A stretch of DNA of 64,000 nt, taken from positions 372,001 through 436,000 of the forward strand of contig OZ244916.1 of the NCBI GenBank assembly GCA_965221835.1, written 5' to 3'. Below, piece after piece: positions 9,000-18,478 of the stretch. This DNA is from Persebacter sp965221835. GTDB lineage: Bacteria > Pseudomonadota > Gammaproteobacteria > Tethybacterales > Persebacteraceae. The notes beneath the pieces are model-generated. The model saw only the letters and a list, made by a program, of their open reading frames with translations. It did not search any database and was not told where the DNA came from. The position numbers and the translations under genes were made by a program. The first letter of the stretch is position 1; each line of letters starts with the position of its first letter.

Positions 9000-11695
9000 C
9001 GCCGGGAAAATTTATCGCGTCGTCAAAGCGGCTGTCGTTCAATTTTGACGGGCGGCGGATTGAATGTTTTGCCGGCGATTCGGTTTCGTCGGCGTTGTGG
9101 CGTGCGGGCGTCAAAACAATTTCGCGTTCTTTTAAGTACCATCGGCGGCGCGGCATATTGTCGCTGTCGGGGGCGGATGCGAACGCGCTGGCGGATATTG
9201 ATGGCGCGCCGAATGCATGTATGGATCGCGCGGCGGCGGCGGAGGGAATGACGGTGCGCGCCCGTCATTGCATCGGCGGGGCGGCGCGTGACCGGCTGGC
9301 GATGATGCGGTGGCTGTCGCCGTTTTTGCCGCCGGGATTTTATTACAAGGCGTTTTACAAACCGCACGGCGTTTGGCCGCTGTGGGAAAAACTCATTCGC
9401 CGTCTCGCCGGAATGGGCGAAGTCAATCCGGCGGCGACATTTTCCCCGCCGGAGCGGATATACGATTTTTGCGATGTCGCGGTTATCGGCGGCGGTGCGG
9501 CGGGCATTGCCGCGGCGCGTGCGGCGGCGAAAGGCGGCGCATCCGTTTGTTTGATAGACCGCAATCTTGCATTGGGCGGCGCGTTGAATTGGCGCGGCGG
9601 CGGTGCGGAAGATTTCGCGTTGCCCGACAAAGTGCGCGTGATGACATCGTGCGAGGCGACCGGCGTATTTCCCGACCGGACAATTCTGGCGCATTCGCCG
9701 GGGCGTTCTTTTCGTTTGCGCGCGGACAATATTTTGTATGCGACCGGCGCGCGCGATACGCCGGTTGTGTTCGGCAACAACGATTTACCCGGCGTAATGC
9801 TGGTCTCGGCGGCGTTGCGTCTCGCGTTTTTGTACGATGTCGCTTGCGGACGGCGTGCCGCGATAGTTGCCGGTACTGCGGCGGATGCGAATGCCGCGCG
9901 CGCATTGCAAAACTACGGCGTGCAAATCGCGGCGGTTTTCAATATCGGCGATGGCGATGCGGAATGGGCGGCGGCATTGGCGGCGGACGGATTCGCCGTC
10001 TACCGCGATATTTCGGCTTTTTCTGCAACCGGACGCGAATGCGTTGCGGGCGCGAACGCCGTTGCCGAAGGACGGAATATAAAAATCAGTTGCGATTGCA
10101 TTCTGATGAACGGCGGCGCGATTCCATGCGCGGAGTTACCGGCGGCGGCGGGAGTTGCGTTTCATTACGATTCGCTTTTGCGCCGACCGGTTTCCGCAGA
10201 CAAATCGCTGGCGGGCGGGGTTTGCAATCGCGCGCAGTTTGCCGCCGAAGACGGTGCGGCGGCGGGCGGCGGCGGTGCGCGACCGGCGGCGGATTCCGAA
10301 GCGGCACCCGCCGACATATTTTTATCCGGCAACGGAATGGCGTTCGTGGATATGGAAGAGGATTTGCAATTAAAAGATTTGGACGATGCGATGGACGAAG
10401 GATTTGACGACATTCAACTTCTCAAAAGATACACGACCGCCGGAATGGGACCGGCGCAAGGCAAACTCGGCAATGTCGCGGTATTGCGCTATCTCGCCGA
10501 CAAATCGGGGCGGGATGCGGCGACACTCGGACAAGTCACCGCCCGCCCGCCGGCGGCAGCGGAAACATTGGCGCAACTCGCCGATCATCCGCATCCGATA
10601 AAACGCACGCCGTTGCATTACGAACATTTGCATTTATCGGCGGCGTTTATGCCCGCCGGGGCGTGGTTGCGTCCGGCACGCTACGGCAATGTGGAAGAAG
10701 AAGCGCGGGCGGTGCGCGAAAATGCGGGCGTTATTGACATTTCCACACTCGGCAAAATTCAAATTTCCGGTCCCGATGCGGCGGCGTTTTTGGAACGAAT
10801 GTATGCGGGCAAATTCGCGCAACAAAAACCCGGCACGGTGCGTTATGCGTTGATGCTGGACGAAAGCGGCGTTATCGCCGATGACGGAGTCGTCGCCCGT
10901 TTGGACGAGGCGCGTTTTTGGGCAACAACGACAACGGGCAATGCAGACGCGATTTATCGGCAGATGTTGCTGTGGCGCGCGCGCTGGAATTTGCGGGCGG
11001 ATATTTTGCAAATGACTTCGGCGTTTGCGGCGATGAATGTTGCAGGCCCGAACGCGCCGCGATTGCTCGCCGCAGTTGCCGGTCGCGACATTGATTTGGG
11101 CTATATGCGGGCGGCGGAAATATCGCTCGGCGGCGGCACGGTCATTTTGATGCGGGTCGGATTTGTCGGCGAAAAAGGATATGAAATTCATCTTCCGGCG
11201 GGGCGCGCGGTCGCGCTGTGGAAAGCGTTTTTGCGGGACGCGATTCCTTTCGGCGTGGAAGCGCAACGGCTGTTGCGTTTGGAAAAAGGGCATATTATTG
11301 TCGGACAAGACACGGACGGTTTAACGACGCCGTTAGAATCGGGAATGGAATCGCTACTCGGGCGCGACAAAGCGTTTTATCTCGGACAACGCGCTTTGAC
11401 AATTCACCGGCGGCGCGGCATTCGGCGGGTATTGCGCGGTTTTACGATGAACGCGCGCCGCCGAAAAATTACCGAATCCGATTTGGTGCTGGACAAAACC
11501 GGTGCGGCGGCGGGGCATGTCACTTCGGTCGCCTATTCGCCGGCATTGCGGCGCGTTGTCGGTTTGGCGTTTGCGCCCGCTGACACGCCGCCGCGCGGGG
11601 GGATTTTGCGTTTGCGTACCGCCGCCGGAGAAGTCATGGAAGTACGCACTTCGCCGCCGCCGTTTTATGACCCGGAAGGAGAACGACAAAAATGA
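8996..11695 (+). CDS. soxA: Sarcosine oxidase alpha subunit
   Basis: An 899-residue subunit. Residues about 10-95 form the N-terminal ferredoxin-like domain with the conserved Ser-Phe-Lys-Tyr-His-Arg. A nucleotide-binding Gly-rich motif follows near residue 165, then a flavoprotein domain ending in a Phe-Val-Asp-Met segment and Lys-Arg-Tyr-Thr-Thr. The C-terminal 380 residues are a GcvT-like tetrahydrofolate-binding domain with Gly-Tyr-Glu-Ile. It is about 100 residues shorter than common SoxA, mainly in the flavin/NAD region after the first Gly-rich motif. Its ATG overlaps the soxD stop (ATGA), and its end overlaps soxG. Confidence 0.93.
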   Translation: MTPGKFIASSKRLSFNFDGRRIECFAGDSVSSALWRAGVKTISRSFKYHRRRGILSLSGADANALADIDGAPNACMDRAAAAEGMTVRARHCIGGAARDRLAMMRWLSPFLPPGFYYKAFYKPHGVWPLWEKLIRRLAGMGEVNPAATFSPPERIYDFCDVAVIGGGAAGIAAARAAAKGGASVCLIDRNLALGGALNWRGGGAEDFALPDKVRVMTSCEATGVFPDRTILAHSPGRSFRLRADNILYATGARDTPVVFGNNDLPGVMLVSAALRLAFLYDVACGRRAAIVAGTAADANAARALQNYGVQIAAVFNIGDGDAEWAAALAADGFAVYRDISAFSATGRECVAGANAVAEGRNIKISCDCILMNGGAIPCAELPAAAGVAFHYDSLLRRPVSADKSLAGGVCNRAQFAAEDGAAAGGGGARPAADSEAAPADIFLSGNGMAFVDMEEDLQLKDLDDAMDEGFDDIQLLKRYTTAGMGPAQGKLGNVAVLRYLADKSGRDAATLGQVTARPPAAAETLAQLADHPHPIKRTPLHYEHLHLSAAFMPAGAWLRPARYGNVEEEARAVRENAGVIDISTLGKIQISGPDAAAFLERMYAGKFAQQKPGTVRYALMLDESGVIADDGVVARLDEARFWATTTTGNADAIYRQMLLWRARWNLRADILQMTSAFAAMNVAGPNAPRLLAAVAGRDIDLGYMRAAEISLGGGTVILMRVGFVGEKGYEIHLPAGRAVALWKAFLRDAIPFGVEAQRLLRLEKGHIIVGQDTDGLTTPLESGMESLLGRDKAFYLGQRALTIHRRRGIRRVLRGFTMNARRRKITESDLVLDKTGAAAGHVTSVAYSPALRRVVGLAFAPADTPPRGGILRLRTAAGEVMEVRTSPPPFYDPEGERQK

Positions 11696-12333
11696 GCGGC
11701 AACGAAAATTTGTCGTACTGGCGCGGACCGCTGGAATCGGCGTTCGCGAACGGCGCGGACGGCGCGGAATGGGCGGATTGCGGCGATTCCCGCATTGTCG
11801 AATCGTGCGCATCCGATTCCGGTTCTTTTTCAACAGGCGTTTGCGATTTGTCGCCGCTGCCGCGAACGGGTGCGAAAGGCGAATGCACCGCCGCCGCACC
11901 GCCGCCGAACACTTCCGCGGCATTTGCGGACGGTTCGCTTTGTTGCCGTCTCGGTGCGGACGAAATTTTAATTTTGGCATCACCCGATGGTGCGCATGCG
12001 AACATTTCCGAATCGGTGATGCCGTCGCCGCGTCTGATTATTCCGCGCCGCGATTCGCATTGTCAAATCGGTTTGTACGGTGCGGCGGCGAAATCGGCGT
12101 TGGCGCGATTGTGCGCGGTGCCGCCGCCGTGCAAAAACGAATTGCTGCAAACGCGCGTTGCCGATGTGTCGGCGATTGTCGTTTGCGAACCGCGCGCGGC
12201 GGGTGCGTTTTATATTCTGACCGATTGCGGTTATGCGATGCATTTGTGGGAGGCGGTTGTCGCCGCCGTCAAATCGGCGGGCGGCGGAGTCGCCGGATGG
12301 AAACAATGGCGGACATTGTTCGCCGAAAAATGA
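11692..12333 (+). CDS. soxG: Sarcosine oxidase gamma subunit
   Basis: A 213-residue gamma subunit, recognised from its operon position and the C-terminal half, which has the GcvT-like pattern with Tyr-Ile-Leu-Thr-Asp and a Leu-Trp-Glu segment. The ATG overlaps the soxA stop and the TGA overlaps the next ATG, both by 4 bases, suggesting translational coupling. The N-terminal 75 residues are rich in Ala, Gly and Ser and less conserved. Confidence 0.85.
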   Translation: MSGNENLSYWRGPLESAFANGADGAEWADCGDSRIVESCASDSGSFSTGVCDLSPLPRTGAKGECTAAAPPPNTSAAFADGSLCCRLGADEILILASPDGAHANISESVMPSPRLIIPRRDSHCQIGLYGAAAKSALARLCAVPPPCKNELLQTRVADVSAIVVCEPRAAGAFYILTDCGYAMHLWEAVVAAVKSAGGGVAGWKQWRTLFAEK

Positions 12334-13217
12334 AAACGACTCTCGCCGTTTTGCAAATCGCATGCGAGGCGGAACCGTCCGCGAATATCGCTAAAATCGG
12401 CGGGATGACGCGGGCGGCGGCGCGCAACGGCGCACAAATTATTCTGCCGCCCGAATTGTTTGAACGCCCGTATTTTTGCAAGACGCAACGCGCCGAGTTT
12501 TACGATTTCGCTGCCGCACCCGAAGAAAATATGGCGGTGCGGGCGATGCAAAAACTATCTGCGGAATTAAATTTAATCATTCCCGTCAGTTTTTACGAAC
12601 GCGCGGGCAACGCATTATTCAATTCGCTCGCGTTGTTGGCGGACGGCGAAGTAGCGGGCGTATATCGCAAATCGCACATTCCGGACGGACCGGGTTATCA
12701 AGAAAAGTTTTATTTTTCGCCGGGCGATACCGGATTTTTTGCCGCACCGACTTCGCGCGGAAAAATCGGCGCAGCGATTTGTTGGGATCAATGGTTTCCA
12801 GAAGCCGCGCGGATTATGGCGTTGGGCGGCGCGGATGTTTTGCTGTATCCGACAGCGATAGGAGACGAACCGCATCTTACCGCGAAAGGTGCAACCGCAA
12901 ATTCGTTCGCGCATTGGCAAAATGTCATGCGCGGACACGCCGCCGCGAATGTCGTATCGGTTGCCGCCGCAAATCGCATCGGCGAAGAGGAACAAAAAGA
13001 CGCTTTTGGCAATATCGTGCGGACGAATTTTTACGGCGGTTCGTTTGTCGCCGATGCGTGCGGCGAAGTTGTCGCGCAAGCATCGCACGATGGCGAAGAA
13101 ACGATTGCCGCCGAAATGGATTTTGCGCGGGATGCGGAAATGCGCGCGACATGGGGATTGTTCCGCGACCGCCGCCCCGATTTATACCGCGCGTTAACGA
13201 CATTGTCGGGAAAGTAG
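12330..13217 (+). CDS. aguB: N-carbamoylputrescine amidase (nitrilase superfamily)
   Basis: A 295-residue carbon-nitrogen hydrolase. The catalytic triad is Glu42 (Pro-Pro-Glu-Leu-Phe), Lys114 (Tyr-Arg-Lys-Ser-His) and Cys151 (Ile-Cys-Trp-Asp-Gln). The Ile-Pro-Asp-Gly-Pro-Gly segment and the Cys-Trp-Asp-Gln-Trp-Phe-Pro-Glu motif are typical of AguB, which converts N-carbamoylputrescine to putrescine, CO2 and ammonia. The start overlaps the soxG stop (ATGA), so it is cotranscribed with the sarcosine oxidase genes. With spuC next downstream and gabD in the window, a putrescine route is plausible. No agmatine deiminase was seen here. Confidence 0.88.
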   Translation: MKTTLAVLQIACEAEPSANIAKIGGMTRAAARNGAQIILPPELFERPYFCKTQRAEFYDFAAAPEENMAVRAMQKLSAELNLIIPVSFYERAGNALFNSLALLADGEVAGVYRKSHIPDGPGYQEKFYFSPGDTGFFAAPTSRGKIGAAICWDQWFPEAARIMALGGADVLLYPTAIGDEPHLTAKGATANSFAHWQNVMRGHAAANVVSVAAANRIGEEEQKDAFGNIVRTNFYGGSFVADACGEVVAQASHDGEETIAAEMDFARDAEMRATWGLFRDRRPDLYRALTTLSGK

Positions 13218-13912
13218 ACGCGGCAAGTTTTTAATCGGAATTCGGAAAATTCCGATTTTCATCTGAATTTAGAAAATTACGATTTTCACCGTAATTCGGA
13301 AAACTCCGATTTTCACCAGAATGCCATTTTATGAACATCGCCGCCCGCCGCCGTTTCCATCCTCGCAAAACGCGGAAATTAAATAGGCGCGTTTTTCATC
13401 ATAATTTGGAAAATTCCGATTTTTATCTGAATTTAGAAAATTACAATTTTTATCGCAATTCGGAAAACTCCGATTTTCATCTGAATTTAGAAAATTACGA
13501 TTTTCACCGTAATTCGTAAAATTCCGATTTTCACCAGAACGCTATTTTATAAACACCGCCCGCCGCCGCCGTTTCCATCCTCGCAAACGCGGAAATTAAA
13601 TAGGCGCGTTTTTCATCGGAATTCGGAAAATTCCGTTTTTCATCCGAATTCGGAAAATTAAGATTTTTATCAGAACGCTATTTTATGAACTCCGCCCGCC
13701 GCCCGTTTCCATCTTTGCGAACGCGGAAATGAAATAGGCGCGTTTTTTATCATAATTCAGAAAATTCCGTTTTTCATCATAATTCGGAAAATTCAAATTT
13801 TCACCGGAATTCGGAAAACTCCGATTTTTATCAGAACGCTATTTATGAACGCCGCCCGTTTCCATCTTCGCAAAACGCGGAAATGGAAAAGATGATTTTT
13901 TTTATAAAACAG
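13218..13912. repeat. Composite intergenic minisatellite (27-bp units plus four anchor blocks)
   Basis: About 700 bp without a credible gene. An anchor of about 75 bp (beginning CAGAACGCTATTTTATGAAC, then a CCGCC-rich part and GCGGAAATTAAATAGGCGCG) starts near 13317, 13535, 13671 and 13832, the last truncated. Between anchors stand variable numbers of a 27-bp unit, AATTCGGAAAATTCCGATTTTCATC plus two bases, itself partly palindromic. Because 27 is a multiple of 3, short open frames with nine-residue repeats appear by chance. A single related unit forms the terminator at 48950. Confidence 0.8.
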
Positions 13913-13954
13913 TGATTCGGTTTTGCGCGGGTGTTCTTTTTTGCGGTTGCGTAT

Positions 13955-13960
13955 TATAAT
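13955..13960 (+). promoter_or_regulatory. -10 box TATAAT for leaderless spuC
   Basis: A perfect TATAAT followed by TTGCGA and then ATG, six bases apart. No Shine-Dalgarno sequence fits in between. Confidence 0.65.
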
Positions 13961-13966
13961 TTGCGA

Positions 13967-15328
13967 ATGACTAAAACGACAAACGAAACTGCTGAATATC
14001 AATGTTTGGATGCGGCGCATTATATGCATCCTTTTACGGACGGGCGCGCGTTGGGGGCGGGGGCGCGCATTATCGTGCGCGGCGAAGGCGCATATTTGTG
14101 GGACAGCGATGGCGGCAAACTGCTGGACGGAATGTCCGGTTTGTGGTGCGTCAATATGGGTTATGGGCGCGAGGAAATTGTCGCCGCGGTTGCCGCACAA
14201 ATGCGCGAGTTGCCTTATTACAACAGTTTTTTTCAGTGCGCGACTCCGCCCGCGATTGAGTTGGCGAAAGAGTTGGCGGACATTGCACCGCCGGGATTCA
14301 ATCATGTCTTTTTTGTCGGTTCCGGTTCCGAGGCGAACGATACTATCGTGCGAATGATTCGCCGCTATTGGGCGTTGCGCGGTCGTCCGCAAAAAACGGT
14401 TATCGTTTCGCGTCATAACGCTTATCACGGCAGCACGATGGCGGGCGCGTCTTTGGGCGGAATGGCGGCGATGCACGCGCAAGGCGGATTGCCGATTCCC
14501 GGCATTGTGCATACCGCGCAACCTTATTGGTTTGGCGAAGGACGCGATTTGTCGCCGGACGAATTCGGACGCCGTGCGGCGAATGCGCTGGCAGAAACAA
14601 TTGACGAAATCGGCGCGGAAAATGTCGCGGCGTTTATCGGCGAACCGGTGCAAGGGGCGGGCGGCGTGATTGTGCCGCCCGATTCATATTGGGGAGCGGT
14701 GCAGGAAATTTGCGACGAACGCGATGTGCCGATTGTCGCCGACGAAGTGATTTGCGGTTTCGGGCGTTTGGGGACTTGGTTTGGGTCGGAAGTTTTCGGG
14801 ATTCGTCCGAAACTGATGCCGATAGCGAAAGGAATGACTTCGGGCTATTTGCCGATGGGCGGCGTGTTGGTGCATGACGATATTGCCGACACCATTATTG
14901 ACGAATGCGGCGAATTCGCACACGGATTTACATACAGCGGTCATCCGGCTTGTGCGGCGGCGGCGCTTGCAAATTTGCGTCTAATGCACGAAGAAAATAT
15001 TATACAAAAAACGCGCGAAGTTGCTGCACCGTATTTGCAACAAGAATGGGCGCGACTTGCCGATCATCCGATTGTCGGCGAAGCGCGCGGAATCGGAATG
15101 GTTGCGGCGCTGGAAATTGTCGCCGATAAAGCAACCGGCGCGCGATTTGCGGGACAATCGGCGGGCGCAAAATGCCGCGATTTTTGCGTCGCCGCCGGAC
15201 TCGTCATGCGCGCAGTCGGCGATACGATGATCGTCGCACCGCCGTTAGTTATCACCCGCGAACAAACAGACGAACTCATCCAAAAAGCAACTCTCGCATT
15301 AGACAAAACCGCCGCCGCATTGCGATAG
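13967..15328 (+). CDS. spuC: Putrescine/omega-amino acid:pyruvate aminotransferase (class III)
   Basis: A 453-residue PLP enzyme. The PLP lysine is Lys288 in Ile-Ala-Lys-Gly-Met-Thr-Ser-Gly-Tyr. The Gly-Ser-Gly-Ser-Glu-Ala-Asn-Asp phosphate-binding segment and the Ala-Asp-Glu-Val-Ile-Cys-Gly-Phe-Gly-Arg motif are present. The N-terminus (Leu-Asp-Ala-Ala-His-Tyr-Met-His-Pro-Phe-Thr-Asp) and overall pattern are closest to SpuC, which moves the amino group of putrescine or other polyamines to pyruvate. The ATG at 13967 is set by the -10 box six bases upstream. Substrate is inferred; beta-alanine or taurine transaminases are related alternatives. Confidence 0.88.
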   Translation: MTKTTNETAEYQCLDAAHYMHPFTDGRALGAGARIIVRGEGAYLWDSDGGKLLDGMSGLWCVNMGYGREEIVAAVAAQMRELPYYNSFFQCATPPAIELAKELADIAPPGFNHVFFVGSGSEANDTIVRMIRRYWALRGRPQKTVIVSRHNAYHGSTMAGASLGGMAAMHAQGGLPIPGIVHTAQPYWFGEGRDLSPDEFGRRAANALAETIDEIGAENVAAFIGEPVQGAGGVIVPPDSYWGAVQEICDERDVPIVADEVICGFGRLGTWFGSEVFGIRPKLMPIAKGMTSGYLPMGGVLVHDDIADTIIDECGEFAHGFTYSGHPACAAAALANLRLMHEENIIQKTREVAAPYLQQEWARLADHPIVGEARGIGMVAALEIVADKATGARFAGQSAGAKCRDFCVAAGLVMRAVGDTMIVAPPLVITREQTDELIQKATLALDKTAAALR

Positions 15329-15546
15329 ATTCGCGGCGCGGAATTCTAACTATGCCATTTCCGTGAAGGCGGGAATATTGTCAATCCGCAGAATCCGCAG
15401 AAGCGAGGGGCGACAATAAACTGCGGCACGAGAGAAAACTTCCCGCATCAAATGCTCGGATGTGGTTTTTTTGTTGCAGGTTTGTGTGTGCTGATGGGGC
15501 GGGGGCGGGATTTGGGGGGATTTTTTTGTGCAGCGCAAAAATATGC

Positions 15547-15552
15547 TATACT
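15547..15552 (+). promoter_or_regulatory. -10 box TATACT for leaderless phaC
   Basis: TATACT ends 7 bases before the phaC ATG. No ribosome binding site is visible. Confidence 0.55.
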
Positions 15553-15559
15553 TTTCGCC

Positions 15560-17281
15560 ATGAAAAAGAAATCGGGATCGGCGGCGGAACCGCCGCATTT
15601 GGAAAATCTCGGCGACGGACCGGTGTTGCTGGCGGTTGCCGGACAAAAAATTGCGGGGGCGTGGCAGCGATTTTCGGATGCGTTGGCGGAAAATCCCGAT
15701 GTCTGGCTTTCCATTGTCGGCGATGCGCAACAAAAACAAATGCAAATCGCCGCACAACCGGTCAATCCGGCGGACGCCGGAAAACCCGACCGCATTTTTG
15801 CTTCCGCACAATGGCGCGAAAATCCGTTTTTTTCTTTTCTCCGCCGCAACTATCTTCTCGGCGGCGAAATGCTGGAAACCGCAATTGACCGCGCACCGCT
15901 TTCGGAAGAAGACAAAAAATTGTTGCGATTCGCCGCCGGACAATATATTGACGCAGTGTCGCCGGCGAATTTTCCGATGACAAATCCCGAAGTGCTGGAT
16001 GAAACTATTAAAACCGGCGGGCAAAACTTTGTCGCCGGAATGCAAAATTTTGCGGAAGATATGCAAAAAGGTGCAATCAGCAACACCGACAAAAACGCTT
16101 TCGCCCCCGGCAAAAATGTCGCTATCACGCCCGGCAAAGTTGTGTTTCAAAACGACATTATGCAGTTGATTGAATATGCACCGCAAACCGAAAAAGTGCA
16201 TTCGCGTCCGCTGCTCATCGTGCCGCCTTGCATTAACAAATATTATATTTTGGATTTGCAACCGCGCAATTCGCTGGTCGCGCATGCGATTGCCGCCGGG
16301 CATCGGGTATTTTTGATTTCGTGGGTGAATGCGACTCCGGCACATCGCAGTTTGGATTGGGATTTTTATTTACGCGAAGGCGCGATGGCGGCGATTGAAT
16401 CTGTGCGCGCGATTTCCGGACAAGCGAAAATAAATGCGCTTGGTTTTTGTATCGGCGGCACGATGCTGGCGGCGGCGTTGGCGGTGCTGGCGAACGAAAA
16501 ACAACGTCCGGTACAATCGCTTACGCTGCTGGCGACGATGTTGGATTTTTCCGATTCGGGCGACATCGGCGTTTTTATAGACGAAGCGCATGTTGCGGCA
16601 CGGGAAAAAATGTTTGCCGATGGCGGATTGGTGGACGGCGAAGAGTTGGCGCACGGTTTTGCGGTGTTGCGTCCGAACGATCTGATTTGGCCATACATCG
16701 TCAACAACTATTATCGCGGACACAAACCGCAGGCGTTTGATTTGTTGTACTGGAATTCCGATTCAACGAATTTGCCGGGACCGATGTTTATGGAATATCA
16801 ACGCGCGTTTTATCTGGAAAATCGTTTCGCAAAAAATACGGCGACATTTTGCGGCGTGCGGGCGGATTTGGCGACGGTGAAACTTCCGCTATATGCAGTG
16901 TCGTGTGAGAAAGATCATATCGTGCCGTGGCATGCCGCTTTTTCAAGCGCGCAACTGCTGGCACACGGCGCAAAAACGCGTTTTATATTGTCGGCAAGCG
17001 GTCATATCGCCGGTATTATCAATCCGCCCGCCGCAAAAAAAGGATGGTGTCGAGCCGCACCGTTGTCGGCGGCGGCGGCAGATGAATGGCGGAATTCCGC
17101 CGAAGAGTTTTCCGGCGGCTGGTGGGACGATTGGCTGCAATGGCTTTCCGCACACAGCGGACGCAAAGTCGCCGCCCCCGCAAAACAAGGCAATGCCCGT
17201 TATGCACCGCTGGAAGATGCACCCGGTTCGTTCGTTTGCGCACCGAAATTTAATGTCAACAACAAAGGAATATTAAAATGA
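15560..17281 (+). CDS. phaC: Class I poly(3-hydroxyalkanoate) synthase
   Basis: A 573-residue polymerase that joins 3-hydroxyacyl-CoA into polyhydroxyalkanoate on granules. The lipase-like box Gly-Phe-Cys-Ile-Gly-Gly places the nucleophile at Cys297. The Asp of Cys-Glu-Lys-Asp-His-Ile-Val and the His of Ser-Gly-His-Ile-Ala-Gly-Ile complete the triad. An N-terminal PhaC domain precedes the alpha/beta hydrolase part. The ATG at 15560 follows a -10 box by 7 bases; upstream in-frame codons lack homology. The stop overlaps phaA by 4 bases. Confidence 0.95.
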   Translation: MKKKSGSAAEPPHLENLGDGPVLLAVAGQKIAGAWQRFSDALAENPDVWLSIVGDAQQKQMQIAAQPVNPADAGKPDRIFASAQWRENPFFSFLRRNYLLGGEMLETAIDRAPLSEEDKKLLRFAAGQYIDAVSPANFPMTNPEVLDETIKTGGQNFVAGMQNFAEDMQKGAISNTDKNAFAPGKNVAITPGKVVFQNDIMQLIEYAPQTEKVHSRPLLIVPPCINKYYILDLQPRNSLVAHAIAAGHRVFLISWVNATPAHRSLDWDFYLREGAMAAIESVRAISGQAKINALGFCIGGTMLAAALAVLANEKQRPVQSLTLLATMLDFSDSGDIGVFIDEAHVAAREKMFADGGLVDGEELAHGFAVLRPNDLIWPYIVNNYYRGHKPQAFDLLYWNSDSTNLPGPMFMEYQRAFYLENRFAKNTATFCGVRADLATVKLPLYAVSCEKDHIVPWHAAFSSAQLLAHGAKTRFILSASGHIAGIINPPAAKKGWCRAAPLSAAAADEWRNSAEEFSGGWWDDWLQWLSAHSGRKVAAPAKQGNARYAPLEDAPGSFVCAPKFNVNNKGILK

Positions 17282-18453
17282 AAGAAATCGCAGTTGTCGC
17301 CGCATGCAGAACAGCGGTCGGAAAGTTTTCGGGCGCACTCGGCAAAATCCCCGCCGCCGATTTGGGCGGCGAAGTCATTGCCGCATTGTTACGCCGTGCC
17401 GGTGTGGAATCGTCGGCGGTGAATGATGTCATTATGGGACAAGTTTTAACCGCCGGAGTCGGACAAAATCCCGCCCGACAAGCGGCAATGCGGGCGGGCA
17501 TACCCCAAGAAACGCCGGCGATGACAATCAATCATGTTTGCGGCAGCGGATTGCGTGCCGTGCATCTCGCCGCACAGGCGATTGCGTGCGGCGATTCCGA
17601 TGTTGTCGTCGCCGGCGGACAAGAAAATATGAGTGCAAGCCCGCATGTGCTGAACAATTCGCGCAACGGCATTCGCCTCGGCAACGGCGTATTGACCGAT
17701 ACAATGGTATATGACGGTCTCACCGATGTTTTCAATCAATATCACATGGGAATTACCGCCGAAAATGTCGCCGCCAAATATGGCGTTTCGCGTGAAGAAC
17801 AAGACGCCTTCGCCGCCGCCTCGCAAAACAAGGCGGAATCTGCACAAAAGGCGGGGCATTTTGCGGACGAAATCATCCCAATTAAAATTCCGCAACGCAA
17901 AGATTTGATTTTTGAATCGGATGAATACATTCGCCTCGGTGCGACTGCCGAATCGCTTGCCGGATTGCGTCCGGCTTTTCGCAAAGATGGCACGGTAACC
18001 GCCGGTAATGCGTCCGGCATTAACGACGGTGCAGCGGCGGTTTTGCTGATGAGTACCGATTTCGCAAAAGCACAAAACATTAAACCGCTGGCGATTGTGC
18101 GGGCGTGTGCGACTTGCGGCGTAGACCCGGCATTGATGGGAATCGGTCCGGTGCCTGCCTCGCGAAAATGCCTGCAAAAAGCGGGATGGCGTGCCGAAGA
18201 GTTGGATTTAATGGAAATTAACGAGGCGTTTGCCGCACAGGCGATTGCGGTAAATCGCGAAATGCAGTGGGACGAATCGCGTGTTAATGTCTGCGGCGGG
18301 GCGATTGCAATTGGGCATCCTATCGGTGCATCGGGTGCGCGTATTTTAACGACTTTGTTGCACGAAATGGTGCGGCGTGATTCTAAAAAAGGGTTGGCAT
18401 CTTTGTGTATCGGCGGCGGGATGGGAATTGCGTTGGCGGTTGAAAGAGTTTGA
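17278..18453 (+). CDS. phaA: Acetyl-CoA C-acetyltransferase (beta-ketothiolase)
   Basis: A 391-residue thiolase that condenses two acetyl-CoA to acetoacetyl-CoA. The acyl-accepting Cys88 lies in Asn-His-Val-Cys-Gly-Ser-Gly. The second catalytic Cys is in Val-Cys-Gly-Gly-Ala-Ile-Ala, next to the Gly-His-Pro-Ile-Gly-Ala-Ser-Gly signature. AAAGGA stands 8 bases before the ATG, which overlaps the phaC stop. As the middle gene of phaC-phaA-phaB it supplies the first PHB step. Confidence 0.95.
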   Translation: MKEIAVVAACRTAVGKFSGALGKIPAADLGGEVIAALLRRAGVESSAVNDVIMGQVLTAGVGQNPARQAAMRAGIPQETPAMTINHVCGSGLRAVHLAAQAIACGDSDVVVAGGQENMSASPHVLNNSRNGIRLGNGVLTDTMVYDGLTDVFNQYHMGITAENVAAKYGVSREEQDAFAAASQNKAESAQKAGHFADEIIPIKIPQRKDLIFESDEYIRLGATAESLAGLRPAFRKDGTVTAGNASGINDGAAAVLLMSTDFAKAQNIKPLAIVRACATCGVDPALMGIGPVPASRKCLQKAGWRAEELDLMEINEAFAAQAIAVNREMQWDESRVNVCGGAIAIGHPIGASGARILTTLLHEMVRRDSKKGLASLCIGGGMGIALAVERV

Positions 18454-18478
18454 GTTTTTACTTCCGGAGAAAATAAAA

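Noticed and set aside
13331..13519. Plus-strand frame of 62 codons with a nine-residue Asn-Ser-Glu-Asn repeat
   Set aside because: It is the direct translation of the 27-bp repeat, which is open only because 27 is a multiple of 3; no ribosome site and no start context.
15329..15559. Possible small gene or remnant between spuC and phaC
   Set aside because: Neither strand gives a frame with start context or recognisable residues; only the phaC -10 box can be supported.
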